A stretch of DNA of 64,000 bases. Origin: LMUY01 sp965199555. Its GTDB lineage: Bacteria; Pseudomonadota; Alphaproteobacteria; Acetobacterales; Acetobacteraceae. Below are positions 17,167 to 26,360 of this stretch, one piece after another. The DNA is taken from positions 62,001 through 126,000 of the forward strand of contig CBDASJ010000009.1 in the NCBI GenBank assembly GCA_965199555.1. Reading direction: 5' to 3'. The notes beneath the pieces were generated by a model, which ran no database searches, was not told the DNA's origin, and saw only the letters and a program-made list of their open reading frames with translations. The position numbers and the translations under genes were made by a program. Position 1 is the stretch's first letter. Every line of letters begins with the position of its first letter.

Positions 17167-18968
17167 GTCCAGGATGACGGCACGGCGTCGAGCAAATGCC
17201 GCGTGTAGCCGTGTTGGGGGTTGGCGAACACCGCCTCCGTATCGCCGCTTTCGACGATCTCGCCGCGGTGCATCACGGCGACCTTGCTGCACAGGTAGCG
17301 CACGGTGGCCAGGTCGTGCGAGATGAACAGCAGGCTGATGCCGAGGTCGCGCCCCAAGGCCAGCAGCAGGTTGAGGATCTGCGCCTGCACCGACACGTCG
17401 AGGCCGGATACGATCTCGTCCGCGACCAGCAATTGCGGCGTCACGCACAGGGCGCGGGCGATGTTCACCCGCTGCTTCTGCCCGCCGGACAGTTGCGACG
17501 GCACGCGCAGGACGCAATCGGGCGGCAGGCCGGTGTCGCGCAGCAGCGCCTCCGCCTTGCGCCGCCGCTCCGCCGGGGCGACGCGATGGCCGGCGACTTC
17601 CAGCACCTGGGTGACCAGGTTCAGCACGCTGCGGCGGGGGTTGAGCGCGGATTGCGGGTCCTGGAACACGAACTGCACCTGGTCGCGCAGCAGGTCGGCG
17701 CGGGGCGCGTCGCCGTTCAGCCGGATGCGGCCGGAGGTCGGCTGCGCCAGGCCCATCACCAGCCGGGCAACGGAGCTTTTGCCGCTGCCGCTTTCCCCCA
17801 CCAGGCCCACGAACTCCCCGGCGGCCACCCGCAGCGAAACGCCCCGCACCGCGTCGACGGCTGGCCCAGGCTGGCCGAACAAGCGCTTGCGGCCGTGATA
17901 GCGCAACGACACGTCGTCCAGGTCGAGCACGGTTCGCGCGGTTGCCGCGGCCAGGTTCGCCCGGACCGGGCTGCCCGCCGGGGCCGCGGCGGCGGGGGCA
18001 CAGGCGGGGGCGCAGCGGACGCGATGGCCGGGCGCCACCTCCCGCCACGGCGGCAGGGTCGCGGCACAGGCGGCGTTCCGCGTCGGGCAGCGCGGGGCGA
18101 AGCGGCAGCCGGACAAGCGTGCCACGGCGGCGGCACCCGGCATCTGGTCGGGCAGCGACGGCAGCACGGCGACCGGCCCGTGCAGGGCGGGCACGCTGTT
18201 GCGCAGGATGCGGGTGTAGGGATGCGCCGGGTTGTGCAGCACGGCGCCGGCCGGCCCGTGCTCCACCATGTCGCCGGCATACATCACGCCCACCGCGTCG
18301 CACATCGCGGCGGCCAGGTGCAGGTCGTGGGTGATCAGCAGCACGGCCGCGCCATGCCGCGCCTGCTGTTCCTTGAGCAGCCGCATGATGCGGGACTGGG
18401 TGATCACGTCCAGCGCCGTGGTCGGCTCGTCCGCCACGATCAGGCTCGGCTCGCTGCTGAACGCCATGGCGATCAGCACCCGCTGACACTGCCCACCCGA
18501 CAATTCGTGCGGATAGCGGCGCAGCAGCGCGGCCGGGCTGGGCAGGTGCACCGCGTCCAGCCACGTGGCCGCGCGGGCCGCACGCTGGCCACGCGGCACG
18601 CCCAGGCGGGCCAGGTGCTCGCCGAACTGCCGCCCGACCGGCAGCAGCGGGTTCAAGGCGGATAGCGGTTCCTGCGGGATGAAGGCGATCTGCCGCCCCA
18701 GCAGCGCCCGCCGCGCCGCCGGGGTTTGCCGCGTCAGCTCCGCGCCCTTGAACCGCAGCCCGCCCGCCGTGACCCCGAAGCCCGGCGGCAGCAGGCCGGA
18801 CACCACGCGGCCGACCATGCTCTTGCCCGCGCCCGACTCACCCACCAGGCCCAGCGTTTGCCCGCGCGCCACCCGCACGCTGACGTCGCGCAGCAGCGCC
18901 GGGCCGCCGGCGCCGGACTGCAGCGTGATGCCGTCCAGCTCCAGGACGGGGGCGTCGGACACCGCCAT
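17160..18968 (-). CDS. Dipeptide/oligopeptide ABC transporter, fused double ATPase (DppD-DppF type)
   Basis: 602 residues comprising two complete ABC ATPases in one chain. The first has Walker A GESGAGKS (about residue 39) and signature LSGGQCQR. The second has GESGSGKS (about residue 385) and LSGGQKQR. Each is followed by a DEP/DEI Walker B and an H-loop. The first domain ends with the Cys-rich OppD/F-type tail (CRFAPRCP, then CAATLPPW). It drives import through the two permeases encoded immediately upstream (1-base gap). The GsiA-like architecture occurs in importers of peptides, glutathione and many other solutes, so the substrate is open. Confidence 0.92.
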   Translation of the reverse strand: MAVSDAPVLELDGITLQSGAGGPALLRDVSVRVARGQTLGLVGESGAGKSMVGRVVSGLLPPGFGVTAGGLRFKGAELTRQTPAARRALLGRQIAFIPQEPLSALNPLLPVGRQFGEHLARLGVPRGQRAARAATWLDAVHLPSPAALLRRYPHELSGGQCQRVLIAMAFSSEPSLIVADEPTTALDVITQSRIMRLLKEQQARHGAAVLLITHDLHLAAAMCDAVGVMYAGDMVEHGPAGAVLHNPAHPYTRILRNSVPALHGPVAVLPSLPDQMPGAAAVARLSGCRFAPRCPTRNAACAATLPPWREVAPGHRVRCAPACAPAAAAPAGSPVRANLAAATARTVLDLDDVSLRYHGRKRLFGQPGPAVDAVRGVSLRVAAGEFVGLVGESGSGKSSVARLVMGLAQPTSGRIRLNGDAPRADLLRDQVQFVFQDPQSALNPRRSVLNLVTQVLEVAGHRVAPAERRRKAEALLRDTGLPPDCVLRVPSQLSGGQKQRVNIARALCVTPQLLVADEIVSGLDVSVQAQILNLLLALGRDLGISLLFISHDLATVRYLCSKVAVMHRGEIVESGDTEAVFANPQHGYTRHLLDAVPSSWTR

Positions 18969-18969
18969 C

Positions 18970-19815
18970 TCAGCCGCGGGACAAGCGCAGGCGGGGATCC
19001 AGCGCGCTGCGCAGGCCGTCGCCCAGGAAGTTGAAGGCGGCGATGGCGGTGAAGATCGCGGCCATCGGCGCGATCATGCCCCACGGTGCCTGGTGCACGT
19101 AGTTGCGGCCGTCCGCGATCATCACGCCCCAGGCCGGCACGTCCGCCCCCACGCTCAGCCCAACGAAGCTCAGCGTCGCTTCCACGATCACGGCGACGCC
19201 CATCTCCAGGCTGAACATGGTGATGATCAGCGGCAGCGCGGCCGGCAGGATCTCCTTGGCGATCATCCGCGCGTGGGAAAAGCCCAGCAGCCGCGCCGCC
19301 GTCACGTAGTCGCGCCGCCGGGTGACGATCACCTCCGCGCGCACCACCCGGCAGAACCGCGTCCAGTCCACCAGCACGATGGCCAGCACCACGTTGCGCG
19401 TGCCGGTGCCCAAGCCCACCATCAGCAGCAGCGACAGCACCACCGGCGGGAACGACATCCAAAGGTCCACCAGCCGCGTCACCAGCCAATCCACCCGGCC
19501 GCCCAGATAGCCCGCGACCAGCGCGAGCAGGCAGCCCACCAGCATGCTGCCGGTGGCGGCTGCAACCGCCACGGTCAGCGCGGTGCGGCTGCCATAGATC
19601 ACCTGCGACAGGATGCACCGCCCCAGGCTGTCGGTGCCCAGCGGGAAGCTGGCGCTGCCTTCCGCCGTCCAGGCTGGCGGCACCAGGCTGTTGAGGATGT
19701 CCTGCTGCTCCGGATCATGCGGCGCGAGCTGGGGGGCGAACAACGCCGCCACGACCAGGATCACCAGCAGCACCAGGCCGAGCTGCACCTTGCCGTTGCG
19801 CAGCACGCCCGTCAT
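18970..19815 (-). CDS. ABC transporter permease (DppC type)
   Basis: 281 residues with about six membrane helices. The N-terminal OppC-type segment contains LAPHDPEQQDILN and FPLGTDSLGRCILSQVIYGSRT, and the EAA loop reads AARLLGFSHARMIAKEILPA. The ATG at 19815 overlaps the stop of the partner permease by 4 bases and gives a normal DppC start (MTGVLRNGKV); the longer open frame upstream is not conserved. It pairs with DppB in the inner membrane. Confidence 0.92.
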   Translation of the reverse strand: MTGVLRNGKVQLGLVLLVILVVAALFAPQLAPHDPEQQDILNSLVPPAWTAEGSASFPLGTDSLGRCILSQVIYGSRTALTVAVAAATGSMLVGCLLALVAGYLGGRVDWLVTRLVDLWMSFPPVVLSLLLMVGLGTGTRNVVLAIVLVDWTRFCRVVRAEVIVTRRRDYVTAARLLGFSHARMIAKEILPAALPLIITMFSLEMGVAVIVEATLSFVGLSVGADVPAWGVMIADGRNYVHQAPWGMIAPMAAIFTAIAAFNFLGDGLRSALDPRLRLSRG

Positions 19816-20831
19816 GCGCGCTGGGCCAGGCGCGGGTTCAGCACGACATACAGCGCGTCGATCACGGCGTTGATCACCAGCACGGCGGCGCAATACACCA
19901 ACGCCGCGCCCTGGATCAGCGGCAGGTCATGGTTGCGCACCGCCTGCACCGTCAGGTTGCCGAGCCCGGGGAACGAGAAGATCAGCTCCACCAGCAGCGT
20001 GCCGCCGAACAGGAAACCGAACTGCACGCCGATCAGCGTCACGGCCGGCAGGGCGGCGTTGCGCAGCATGTGGTTCACCAGCACCCGGCGCTCCGACAGG
20101 CCGCGCTGGCGGCCGAAGGTGACGTAGTCGTCGGTCGCCGCGTCCGTCAGGCCGGAGCGCAGCACGCGGATGACGGAGGGCGCGAAGCTCAACGCCAAGG
20201 CCAATGCCGGCAGTAGCAGGTGCAGCGCGGCGTCCAGCCAGTCGCCGAAGCGCCGGGTGATCAGCAGGTCGACCAGCAGGAAGCCGGTGATGCCGGGCAG
20301 CGCGGTGTCGCCGCTGATGCGGCCGGAAAACGGCAGGATGGGAAACGCCACGCCCACCAGCAGGATAAAGAAGATCGCCCACAGAAAGGACGGCACCGAC
20401 AGCGCGGTGACTACGCCGGCATCGGCCAGCGTGCGGCCGATCGGCCCGCGCTGCGCATAACACAGCAGGCCGCCCGGCACGCTGAGCACCAGCGCCATGC
20501 CCAGGCTCACCAACGACAGCTCCGCCGTGGCCGGAAAGGCATGTTCCAGCAGGCGGCTGACCGGCACGCGAAAGAAGATGGATTCGCCTAAGTCGCCGGC
20601 CACCGCGTGGCGCAGCCAGATCCAGTACTGCGCCGGCAATGGCAGGTCGAGGCCAAAATGCGCCCGCAGCGCCGCCGCATCCGCCGCCGTCCCGCCGGGC
20701 GGCAGCAGCATGGCGACCGGGTCCGCCGGAATGGCGCGCAGGATCACGAACACCACCATCGACACCAGCACCAGCATGGGCACGGCAATCAGCAGGCGCT
20801 GTGCGAAAATCCCGACGACGTGGCGCAGCAT
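19812..20831 (-). CDS. ABC transporter permease (DppB type)
   Basis: 339 residues. The N-terminal helix and FVILRAIPADPVAMLLPPGG are classic DppB/GsiC. The EAA loop YVTFGRQRGLSERRVLVNHMLRNA and the C-terminal FSFPGLGNLTVQAVRNHDLPLIQG complete the family pattern. It forms the translocation pore with the downstream permease. The gap to the binding-protein gene is 7 bases, so the four importer genes make one operon. Confidence 0.93.
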   Translation of the reverse strand: MLRHVVGIFAQRLLIAVPMLVLVSMVVFVILRAIPADPVAMLLPPGGTAADAAALRAHFGLDLPLPAQYWIWLRHAVAGDLGESIFFRVPVSRLLEHAFPATAELSLVSLGMALVLSVPGGLLCYAQRGPIGRTLADAGVVTALSVPSFLWAIFFILLVGVAFPILPFSGRISGDTALPGITGFLLVDLLITRRFGDWLDAALHLLLPALALALSFAPSVIRVLRSGLTDAATDDYVTFGRQRGLSERRVLVNHMLRNAALPAVTLIGVQFGFLFGGTLLVELIFSFPGLGNLTVQAVRNHDLPLIQGAALVYCAAVLVINAVIDALYVVLNPRLAQRA

Positions 20832-20838
20832 GGATGCG

Positions 20839-22383
20839 TCAGGACTGCTTCCAACTGTAATCGGCCGGCATGATGTAGCCGCCCTGGTAGATCACGACGT
20901 TCAGCGCCGTCTTGTGCACCAGCGTGTTGACGGATTGGTAGAGCGGGATCGCCCAGGCATGCTCGGTGGCGTCCTTGTTCAGGGCGCGCCATTCGGCGTT
21001 GCGCTTGGCGTCGTCCGGCTCGACCATGGCGGCCCGCACGCGCGCGCCGACCTCCGGCTCCTTCCAGGCCGCGAACGGCAAGGACGCGTCGAGGATGCGG
21101 CCGGTGTAATCCTCCGGGTCGCCGGTCGGGTTGGCCCAGCTATACAGGGCCGGACCCGGCAGCGTGCTGGAATGGTTGAGGTCGACGTATTTCGCCAGCG
21201 ACACTTCCTGGATGTCCACCTGGATACCGATGCCCCGCCACATCGCGGCGATCGCCCGGGCCACGTCGAAATCGTTCGGGAATGCGCCGTTGGTGGTGAT
21301 GAAGGGGAACTTCAGCGGGTTGTCCGGCCCGAACCCGGCGGATTTGAGCAGCGCGGCCGCCTTCGCCTTGTCGTAGGGCGTGGTGAAGCCGGGGATGAAC
21401 CCCGGCGTGCCGGGCGTCGCCAGCACGCTGAGCGGCACGGCCACGCCGCCGTAGAACGCCTTGGACAAGGCCACCTTGTCGACCGACATCTGCATCGCCA
21501 AGCGGACCGACTCGTTCTGGAAGGTCGGCACGTAGCTGGGCATCATCAGCAGCACGACCTGGGCGAACGGGTTGGCCGAGGCGGTCAGGCCCGGCACGGC
21601 GCCCAGCCGGGTCATCTCCCGGATCGGCACCTCGATCGCCATGTCGGCGCGGCCGGATTCGACCGCCGCCACGCGGGCGGACGGGTCGGTTATGATCTGA
21701 AACACCACGTGTTTGATCTTCGGCTCGCCGCCCCAATACTTGTCGAACGATTCCAGCACGATGCGGGAGCCGCGCTCGTATTGCGTCAGCTTGTAGGGGC
21801 CGGCGCCGATCGGATGCTGCTTGAAGCCGTCTTCGCCGACCCGTTCGATATACGCCTTGGGCACGAAGTAGCCGGCCAGGAACGCCAGGTAGATCGCCGC
21901 CGCCGGGGAAGGTTGGTTGAACACGATGACCGCCTTGGTGGGCGACACGATCTCCACCGTTTGCAGCGGCGGCAGGATGCGGCGGATCAGCAGCGTCGGG
22001 TCCTTCGCCGGGCGGTCGATGATCGAGTACTTGATGTCCTCCGTCGTCAGCGGTGAGCCGTCGTGGAACAGCACGCCCTCGCGCAGGGTCACCTCCAGCC
22101 GCTTCTTTTCCGCGTCCTGGAAGCCCCAGGCCGTGACCAGGCGGGGCATCAGCGTCAGGTCTGGCGAGTATTGCAGCGGCGAGTCGAACACCGCCTTGAA
22201 CAGCGATTGCGCGCCGGTGAAGGTGGAGGCCGTCGGATCCCAGCTCGGCACGTCGAACGGGTAGGCGATGGTGAGGCTGTCGGTTTCCGCCGCCTGCGCC
22301 ACCGGCGTCGCCCCCAGGCCCAGGAGCGCGGCGAGGCCGAGGCCGCCCAGGCTGCGGCGGCGCAAGGTGAACGGCTCGGTCAT
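20839..22383 (-). CDS. ABC transporter substrate-binding protein, family 5 (DppA-like), Tat-type signal
   Basis: 514 residues. The start ATG at 22383 overlaps the stop of the EthD-like gene (ATGA). The N-terminus FTLRRRSLGGLGLAALLGLG has a twin-arginine motif, so export is probably folded, via Tat. The mature part shows the family 5 pattern: SWDPTASTFTGAQS, LREGVLFHDGSPLTTEDIKYS and GAGPYKLTQYE. It captures the solute in the periplasm for the permeases downstream. Gene neighbours for CoA activation suggest an organic acid or amide rather than a peptide (inference). Confidence 0.9.
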   Translation of the reverse strand: MTEPFTLRRRSLGGLGLAALLGLGATPVAQAAETDSLTIAYPFDVPSWDPTASTFTGAQSLFKAVFDSPLQYSPDLTLMPRLVTAWGFQDAEKKRLEVTLREGVLFHDGSPLTTEDIKYSIIDRPAKDPTLLIRRILPPLQTVEIVSPTKAVIVFNQPSPAAAIYLAFLAGYFVPKAYIERVGEDGFKQHPIGAGPYKLTQYERGSRIVLESFDKYWGGEPKIKHVVFQIITDPSARVAAVESGRADMAIEVPIREMTRLGAVPGLTASANPFAQVVLLMMPSYVPTFQNESVRLAMQMSVDKVALSKAFYGGVAVPLSVLATPGTPGFIPGFTTPYDKAKAAALLKSAGFGPDNPLKFPFITTNGAFPNDFDVARAIAAMWRGIGIQVDIQEVSLAKYVDLNHSSTLPGPALYSWANPTGDPEDYTGRILDASLPFAAWKEPEVGARVRAAMVEPDDAKRNAEWRALNKDATEHAWAIPLYQSVNTLVHKTALNVVIYQGGYIMPADYSWKQS

Positions 22384-23093
22384 GGCGTAGGAGGCTCCTG
22401 GCTGGGGAAGACGGTGGTCGTCGCCATGGGGTAATGGCTGGCCCGGCCGCTGAACGGCGGGAAATTGTGGAAGTCGGCGCGCATCTCGTCGCGCACGGGG
22501 GAGTTCAGCGCCGCCGTCAGCGCCGCCGCGTCGTCGAACGCCACGCTGTTGCGCTGCATGTGGTGGACCCGGCTCCACGGCACGGCGCTGCACCAGTCAA
22601 TGCGGGTGCAAACCTCCACCGCGCGGATGCCGGGGAACTTGGCCATGATCGGCGGGTGCTGCGCGATGTAGTGCGACAGCCATTGGTTGAGGTCGTCCGC
22701 CATGCCCTCATAGGCTACCACGTAGGTGCAGGCTTGTCCCCCGGCCAGCGTGCGGAACACCGGGTCGGGCACCGGGAAACGCCGGGCGAGCATGGCCTGC
22801 TCCGTGACCGCCGCGCCGGCCAGGCTGGGCAGGACGCCCGGCGCGGCCAGTTGGCCGAGATGGCCGCCGGGCGCCAGCACCGCTTCCAGCGACTCGATGT
22901 CCGGGAAGTAGCATTCCAACATCAGCGCCGGGCACGGGCCATCGTCCAGGTACGGGTCGTGCGCCACGTCCGGCGTGAACACCAGCGCGCGGGCCAAGCC
23001 CGGCGTTTGCCGCAGCACCTGGACCAGGCCGGCGCGATCCGCCTCCGCCAGGCGCGCGCCGGCCAGGGTGAAGGACACGAAATACGCGATCAT
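22380..23093 (-). CDS. EthD-like protein with two dimeric alpha-beta barrel domains
   Basis: 237 residues. Both halves begin with the ferredoxin-like alpha-beta pattern of the EthD/Dabb group (MIAYFVSFTLAGARLAEAD; then QACTYVVAYEGMADDLNQWLSHYIAQHPP). EthD-like proteins are small enzymes or accessory proteins in catabolic clusters, usually with unproven roles. It heads the importer operon and is divergent from the acyl-CoA ligase operon, 130 bases away. A second, single-domain EthD-like gene lies at 30879, so the cluster holds two. Confidence 0.72.
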   Translation of the reverse strand: MIAYFVSFTLAGARLAEADRAGLVQVLRQTPGLARALVFTPDVAHDPYLDDGPCPALMLECYFPDIESLEAVLAPGGHLGQLAAPGVLPSLAGAAVTEQAMLARRFPVPDPVFRTLAGGQACTYVVAYEGMADDLNQWLSHYIAQHPPIMAKFPGIRAVEVCTRIDWCSAVPWSRVHHMQRNSVAFDDAAALTAALNSPVRDEMRADFHNFPPFSGRASHYPMATTTVFPSQEPPTP

Positions 23094-23223
23094 CGAGGGG
23101 CTGCTCCGGCACGCATCCGTTCGATCATTCCTTCCAATCCCTCGGCGCGGCAGCGTAGGCGCGATTGCCGCCAGGGCAAAGTGTATGCCAGGAGTTTGCC
23201 ACCCGCATGATCGGAGCTGCACG

Positions 23224-24810
23224 GTGCCAGACCCCGCCCATCCGCCTGTTCTGTTCGGCCCCGCGGAACGGACGCTGCCCGCCATGCTGCAGCGGCAGGC
23301 CGGGCAGCACGGCGACCGGCCGCTGTTCAAGACGGGCGGCACCGCCTGGACGGTGGCGGAGTGCCGCGACGTGGCGGCGCGGTCGGCCGGGATGCTCGCC
23401 GCCGCGGGCATCGCGCCCGGCGACCGGGTTGCCTTCATCTGCGGCAACCGTCCGGAATTCATGCAGCTCTTCCTTGGCTGTGCCTGGCTGGGTGCGGTGG
23501 CCGTGCCGCTCAACGTCGCGGCCAAGGGGCCGCAACTGTTCCACATGCTGGCCAATTCCGGCGCCCGGCTGCTGGCGATCGAGGCGGAGTTCGCGGCCAA
23601 TCTGGACGCGATCGACCTGCGGCACCTGCCGATCGAACGCGTCTGGACGATCGGCGACGCGGCAAGCCCGACGAGCGAGACCATGCCCGCCTTGGGGGCG
23701 CCGGCCGCCGCCGGGCCGGTGGGGCCGGGCGACACGGTGGCGATCCTGTACACCTCCGGCACGACGGGGCCGGCAAAGGGGGTGTGCTGCCCGCAGGCGC
23801 AGTATTTCTGGTGGGGCGTCAACACCGGCGACATACTGGGCCTGCGCGAAGGCGACGTGCTGCTGACCACCTTGCCGCTGTTCCACACCAACGCGCTGAA
23901 CGCCTTCTACCAGGCGCTGCTGTTCGGCGCCCAGTTGGTGGCGGAGCCGCGCTTTTCCGCCAGCGGCTTCTGGACCGCGCTGGCGGAGCACCGGGCCACA
24001 ATCACCTACGTGCTGGGCGCGATGGTGCCGATCCTGATGTCGAAGCCGCCTTCCCCGACCGACCGCGCCCACGCCGTTCGGGTGGCGCTGGCGCCCGGCG
24101 TGCCCGGCAACTTGCAGGCGCCGTTCACCGAACGCTTCGGCATCGGCCTGGTCGACGGTTTCGGCTCCACCGAAACCAATTTCGTCATCGGCGTCGGCGT
24201 GGAGCGGCAGAAGCCGGGCTGCATGGGGCCGCTGCACCCCGGCTTCCAGGCCCGCATCGTCGATGCCGACGACAACGAGCTGCCGCGCGGCGAAGCGGGG
24301 GAGCTGGTGCTGCGGGCGGACGAGCCGTACGCCTTCGCCACCGGCTATTTCGGCATGCCGGAAAAGACGGTGGAGGCGTGGCGCAACCTGTGGTTCCACA
24401 CCGGCGACCGGGCGATTCACGAGGCGGACGGGTATTTCCGCTTCGTCGACCGCCTGAAGGACGCGATCCGCCGCCGCGGCGAAAACATCTCCTCCTTCGA
24501 GGTGGAGCAGGTGCTGCTGAGCCATCCCGCGATCGCCACCGCCGCGGCCTTCCCGGTGAACTCCGAACTGGCGGAGGATGACGTGATGGTGGCGATCGTG
24601 CTGCGGGATGGCAGCAGCCTCACGCCGGTGGCGCTGATGGAGTTCTGCCAGGCCCGCATGGCGTATTTTGCCGTGCCCCGCTACGTGGATTTCGTCCACG
24701 AGCTGCCCGCCACGGCGAACGGCAAGATCCAGAAGTTCAAGCTGCGGGAACGCGGTGTGTCGCCCGGCACCTGGGACCGCGAGGCGGCCGGCTACAGGCT
24801 GGCGCGGTGA
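23224..24810 (+). CDS. Acyl-CoA synthetase, AMP-forming (CaiC-like)
   Basis: 528 residues of the ANL superfamily: it activates a carboxylic acid with ATP and CoA. All core motifs are present: P-loop YTSGTTGPAKGV, GFGSTETN, WFHTGD, the hinge VDRLKDAIRRRGENI and the catalytic Lys in NGKIQKFKLRE. Best resemblance is to crotonobetaine/carnitine-CoA ligase. I start it at GTG 23224, preceded by GGAG; no suitable ATG lies nearby. Its stop overlaps the next start (GTGA), linking it tightly to the thiolase-fold protein and the DUF35 protein. Confidence 0.88.
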   Translation: MPDPAHPPVLFGPAERTLPAMLQRQAGQHGDRPLFKTGGTAWTVAECRDVAARSAGMLAAAGIAPGDRVAFICGNRPEFMQLFLGCAWLGAVAVPLNVAAKGPQLFHMLANSGARLLAIEAEFAANLDAIDLRHLPIERVWTIGDAASPTSETMPALGAPAAAGPVGPGDTVAILYTSGTTGPAKGVCCPQAQYFWWGVNTGDILGLREGDVLLTTLPLFHTNALNAFYQALLFGAQLVAEPRFSASGFWTALAEHRATITYVLGAMVPILMSKPPSPTDRAHAVRVALAPGVPGNLQAPFTERFGIGLVDGFGSTETNFVIGVGVERQKPGCMGPLHPGFQARIVDADDNELPRGEAGELVLRADEPYAFATGYFGMPEKTVEAWRNLWFHTGDRAIHEADGYFRFVDRLKDAIRRRGENISSFEVEQVLLSHPAIATAAAFPVNSELAEDDVMVAIVLRDGSSLTPVALMEFCQARMAYFAVPRYVDFVHELPATANGKIQKFKLRERGVSPGTWDREAAGYRLAR

Positions 24811-25955
24811 CCGGGTTCGCGGGCGTCGCGATCGTCGGTGCGGCGGAGGTTCCGTACCGCCGCCGTCCCGCAGAGGTTTCCACGCTGGGCCTGATGAAAT
24901 CCGCGTTCCTGCAAGCCATCGACCATGCCGGGATCGCGCATCGCGCGGTCGACGGCATCGCCGTCGCCTCCTTCACGCTGCGTCCGGACCACGCGATCGA
25001 CGTCGCCTGGCAGTTGGGGCTCAGCCCGCGCTGGTGCATGGAAGACAGCCATGGCGGCGCCAGCGGCATGAACATGCTGCAACACGCGGCACGGGCCATC
25101 CAGGCGGGTGACGCCGAAACGATCGTCATCCTGGCCGGCGACCATTTCCAACCCGGTGACTTCAAGGACCTGGTGGAGAACTACAACGCCACCACGCGCG
25201 ACCATCTGGCGCCTTTAGGCTTCGGCGGCCCGAACGCGCCCTTCGCGCTGGTGACGCAGCGCCATGCGCGCGCCCACGGCTTGACGCGAACCGACTACGC
25301 GGCGGTTTGTATTGCCCAACGCAAATGGGCGGAGCGTAATCCGAACGCGGTGTACCGCTCGCCACTATTGCTGGAGGAATATCTCGCCGCACCGTTCATC
25401 GCCGAGCCGCTGTGCCGCTATGACTGCGTGCCGGTGGTGTCCGGCGCCAACGCGCTGGTGCTGACCGCGTCGGCCGGGCAGGCGCGGGCGGTCGGCATCC
25501 GCGCGCTGGCGGCCCGCCACAACCCGGACCACCAGGAAGGCGACGGCCTGCGCACCGGGCTGGCGGGCGTTGCCGGCGCCCTGTGGCAGGCAGCCGGGGC
25601 GGGGCCGTCCGAGATGGATTTGGCCCTGGTGTATGACGACTATCCGGTGATGGTGTTGGCGCAACTGGCCGATCTGGGCTTCGTCGCCGACGGGGATGTG
25701 CGCCGCTTCATCCACGACCGGCTGGCGCCGCACGCGCTGCCGGTCAACACCTCCGGCGGCCAGCTTTCCGCCGGGCAGGCGGGTGCGGCGGCCGGAATGC
25801 ACGGGCTGGTGGAGGCGGTGGTGCAACTGCGCGGCGAGGCCGGGGCGCGGCAGGTGGCGGGGGCGCGGCTGGCCGCCGTTTCGGGCTACGGCATGGTGGA
25901 ATACCGCTACGGCATGTGCGCCAACGCCGCCGTGCTGGAAGCCACCGGCCGATGA
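24807..25955 (+). CDS. Thiolase-fold protein without catalytic Cys (Ltp2 / lipid-transfer type)
   Basis: 382 residues of the SCP2-thiolase group. The nucleophile site reads HGGASGMN where true thiolases have Cys-Gly-Ser-Gly. The GHP motif is replaced by AGQAGA in NTSGGQLSAGQAGAA, and the C-terminal CxGxG is absent. So it is unlikely to be a thiolase. The pattern fits the DitF/Ltp2 proteins of steroid side-chain breakdown, some of which are retro-aldolases acting with a DUF35 partner. Exactly such a DUF35 gene follows with an ATGA overlap. The start is GTG, overlapping the ligase stop. Confidence 0.85.
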   Translation: MTGFAGVAIVGAAEVPYRRRPAEVSTLGLMKSAFLQAIDHAGIAHRAVDGIAVASFTLRPDHAIDVAWQLGLSPRWCMEDSHGGASGMNMLQHAARAIQAGDAETIVILAGDHFQPGDFKDLVENYNATTRDHLAPLGFGGPNAPFALVTQRHARAHGLTRTDYAAVCIAQRKWAERNPNAVYRSPLLLEEYLAAPFIAEPLCRYDCVPVVSGANALVLTASAGQARAVGIRALAARHNPDHQEGDGLRTGLAGVAGALWQAAGAGPSEMDLALVYDDYPVMVLAQLADLGFVADGDVRRFIHDRLAPHALPVNTSGGQLSAGQAGAAAGMHGLVEAVVQLRGEAGARQVAGARLAAVSGYGMVEYRYGMCANAAVLEATGR

Positions 25956-26248
25956 GCGTGCCCCTGTTCGCCTGCCGGGCGTGCGGGCATGTCTGCTTCC
26001 CGGCACGCCAGCTTTGCCACCGCTGCGGCGGCGCGTCCTGGCTCCAGGTCCACGCCGCGGACGGCGAGGTGCAGGAGGTGACGACCGTGCTCCACCAGGT
26101 AGATGCCGGCCGCGCCGAACCGTGCCACCTCGCTTCCGTCCGCGCGGCGGGCGTGCTGCTGCTGGCCCGGCTGGACCAGCCCGCCGACCCCGGAACCGTC
26201 GTCGTGCTGTCGATGCAGGGCGGAGCGGTCCTCGGCCGATCGACGTAG
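25952..26248 (+). CDS. DUF35 OB-fold protein with rubredoxin-like zinc ribbon
   Basis: 98 residues, short for the family (about 130). The zinc ribbon is intact: CRACGHVCFPARQLCHRCGG gives two CxxC pairs. An OB-fold follows with strands EVQEVTTVL and GVLLLARLD. DUF35 proteins bind CoA thioesters and form obligate complexes with thiolase-fold partners (ChsH2-Ltp2, archaeal HMG-CoA/thiolase complexes). The ATGA overlap with the upstream gene makes it the natural partner there. The operon ends at paired hairpins just after it. Confidence 0.82.
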   Translation: MSVPLFACRACGHVCFPARQLCHRCGGASWLQVHAADGEVQEVTTVLHQVDAGRAEPCHLASVRAAGVLLLARLDQPADPGTVVVLSMQGGAVLGRST

Positions 26249-26251
26249 AAA

Positions 26252-26317
26252 CCCCTCATAAAGAGGCGGGGCGATCGCATCGGCGCATCTCCCTCTCCCG
26301 CCAGCGGGAGAGGGTTT
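26252..26317. terminator. Two hairpins between convergent transcripts, second a palindromic repeat
   Basis: First an imperfect stem (CCCCTC ... GAGGCGGGG, about 26252-26271), then a near-perfect palindrome: CCCTCTCCCG (26291-26300), loop CCAG, CGGGAGAGGG (26305-26314), followed by TTT. They lie between the DUF35 gene (plus) and dctM (minus), so they probably stop both. The second is identical over 24 bases to 48932-48955. Confidence 0.55.
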
Positions 26318-26360
26318 GCAATGTGCCAAATGCGACAGCCTGCCAGAAGGCTAGGAACCG

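Noticed and set aside
24807..25955. Acetyl-CoA acetyltransferase (true thiolase)
   Set aside because: The nucleophilic Cys, the GHP His and the CxGxG motif are all absent.
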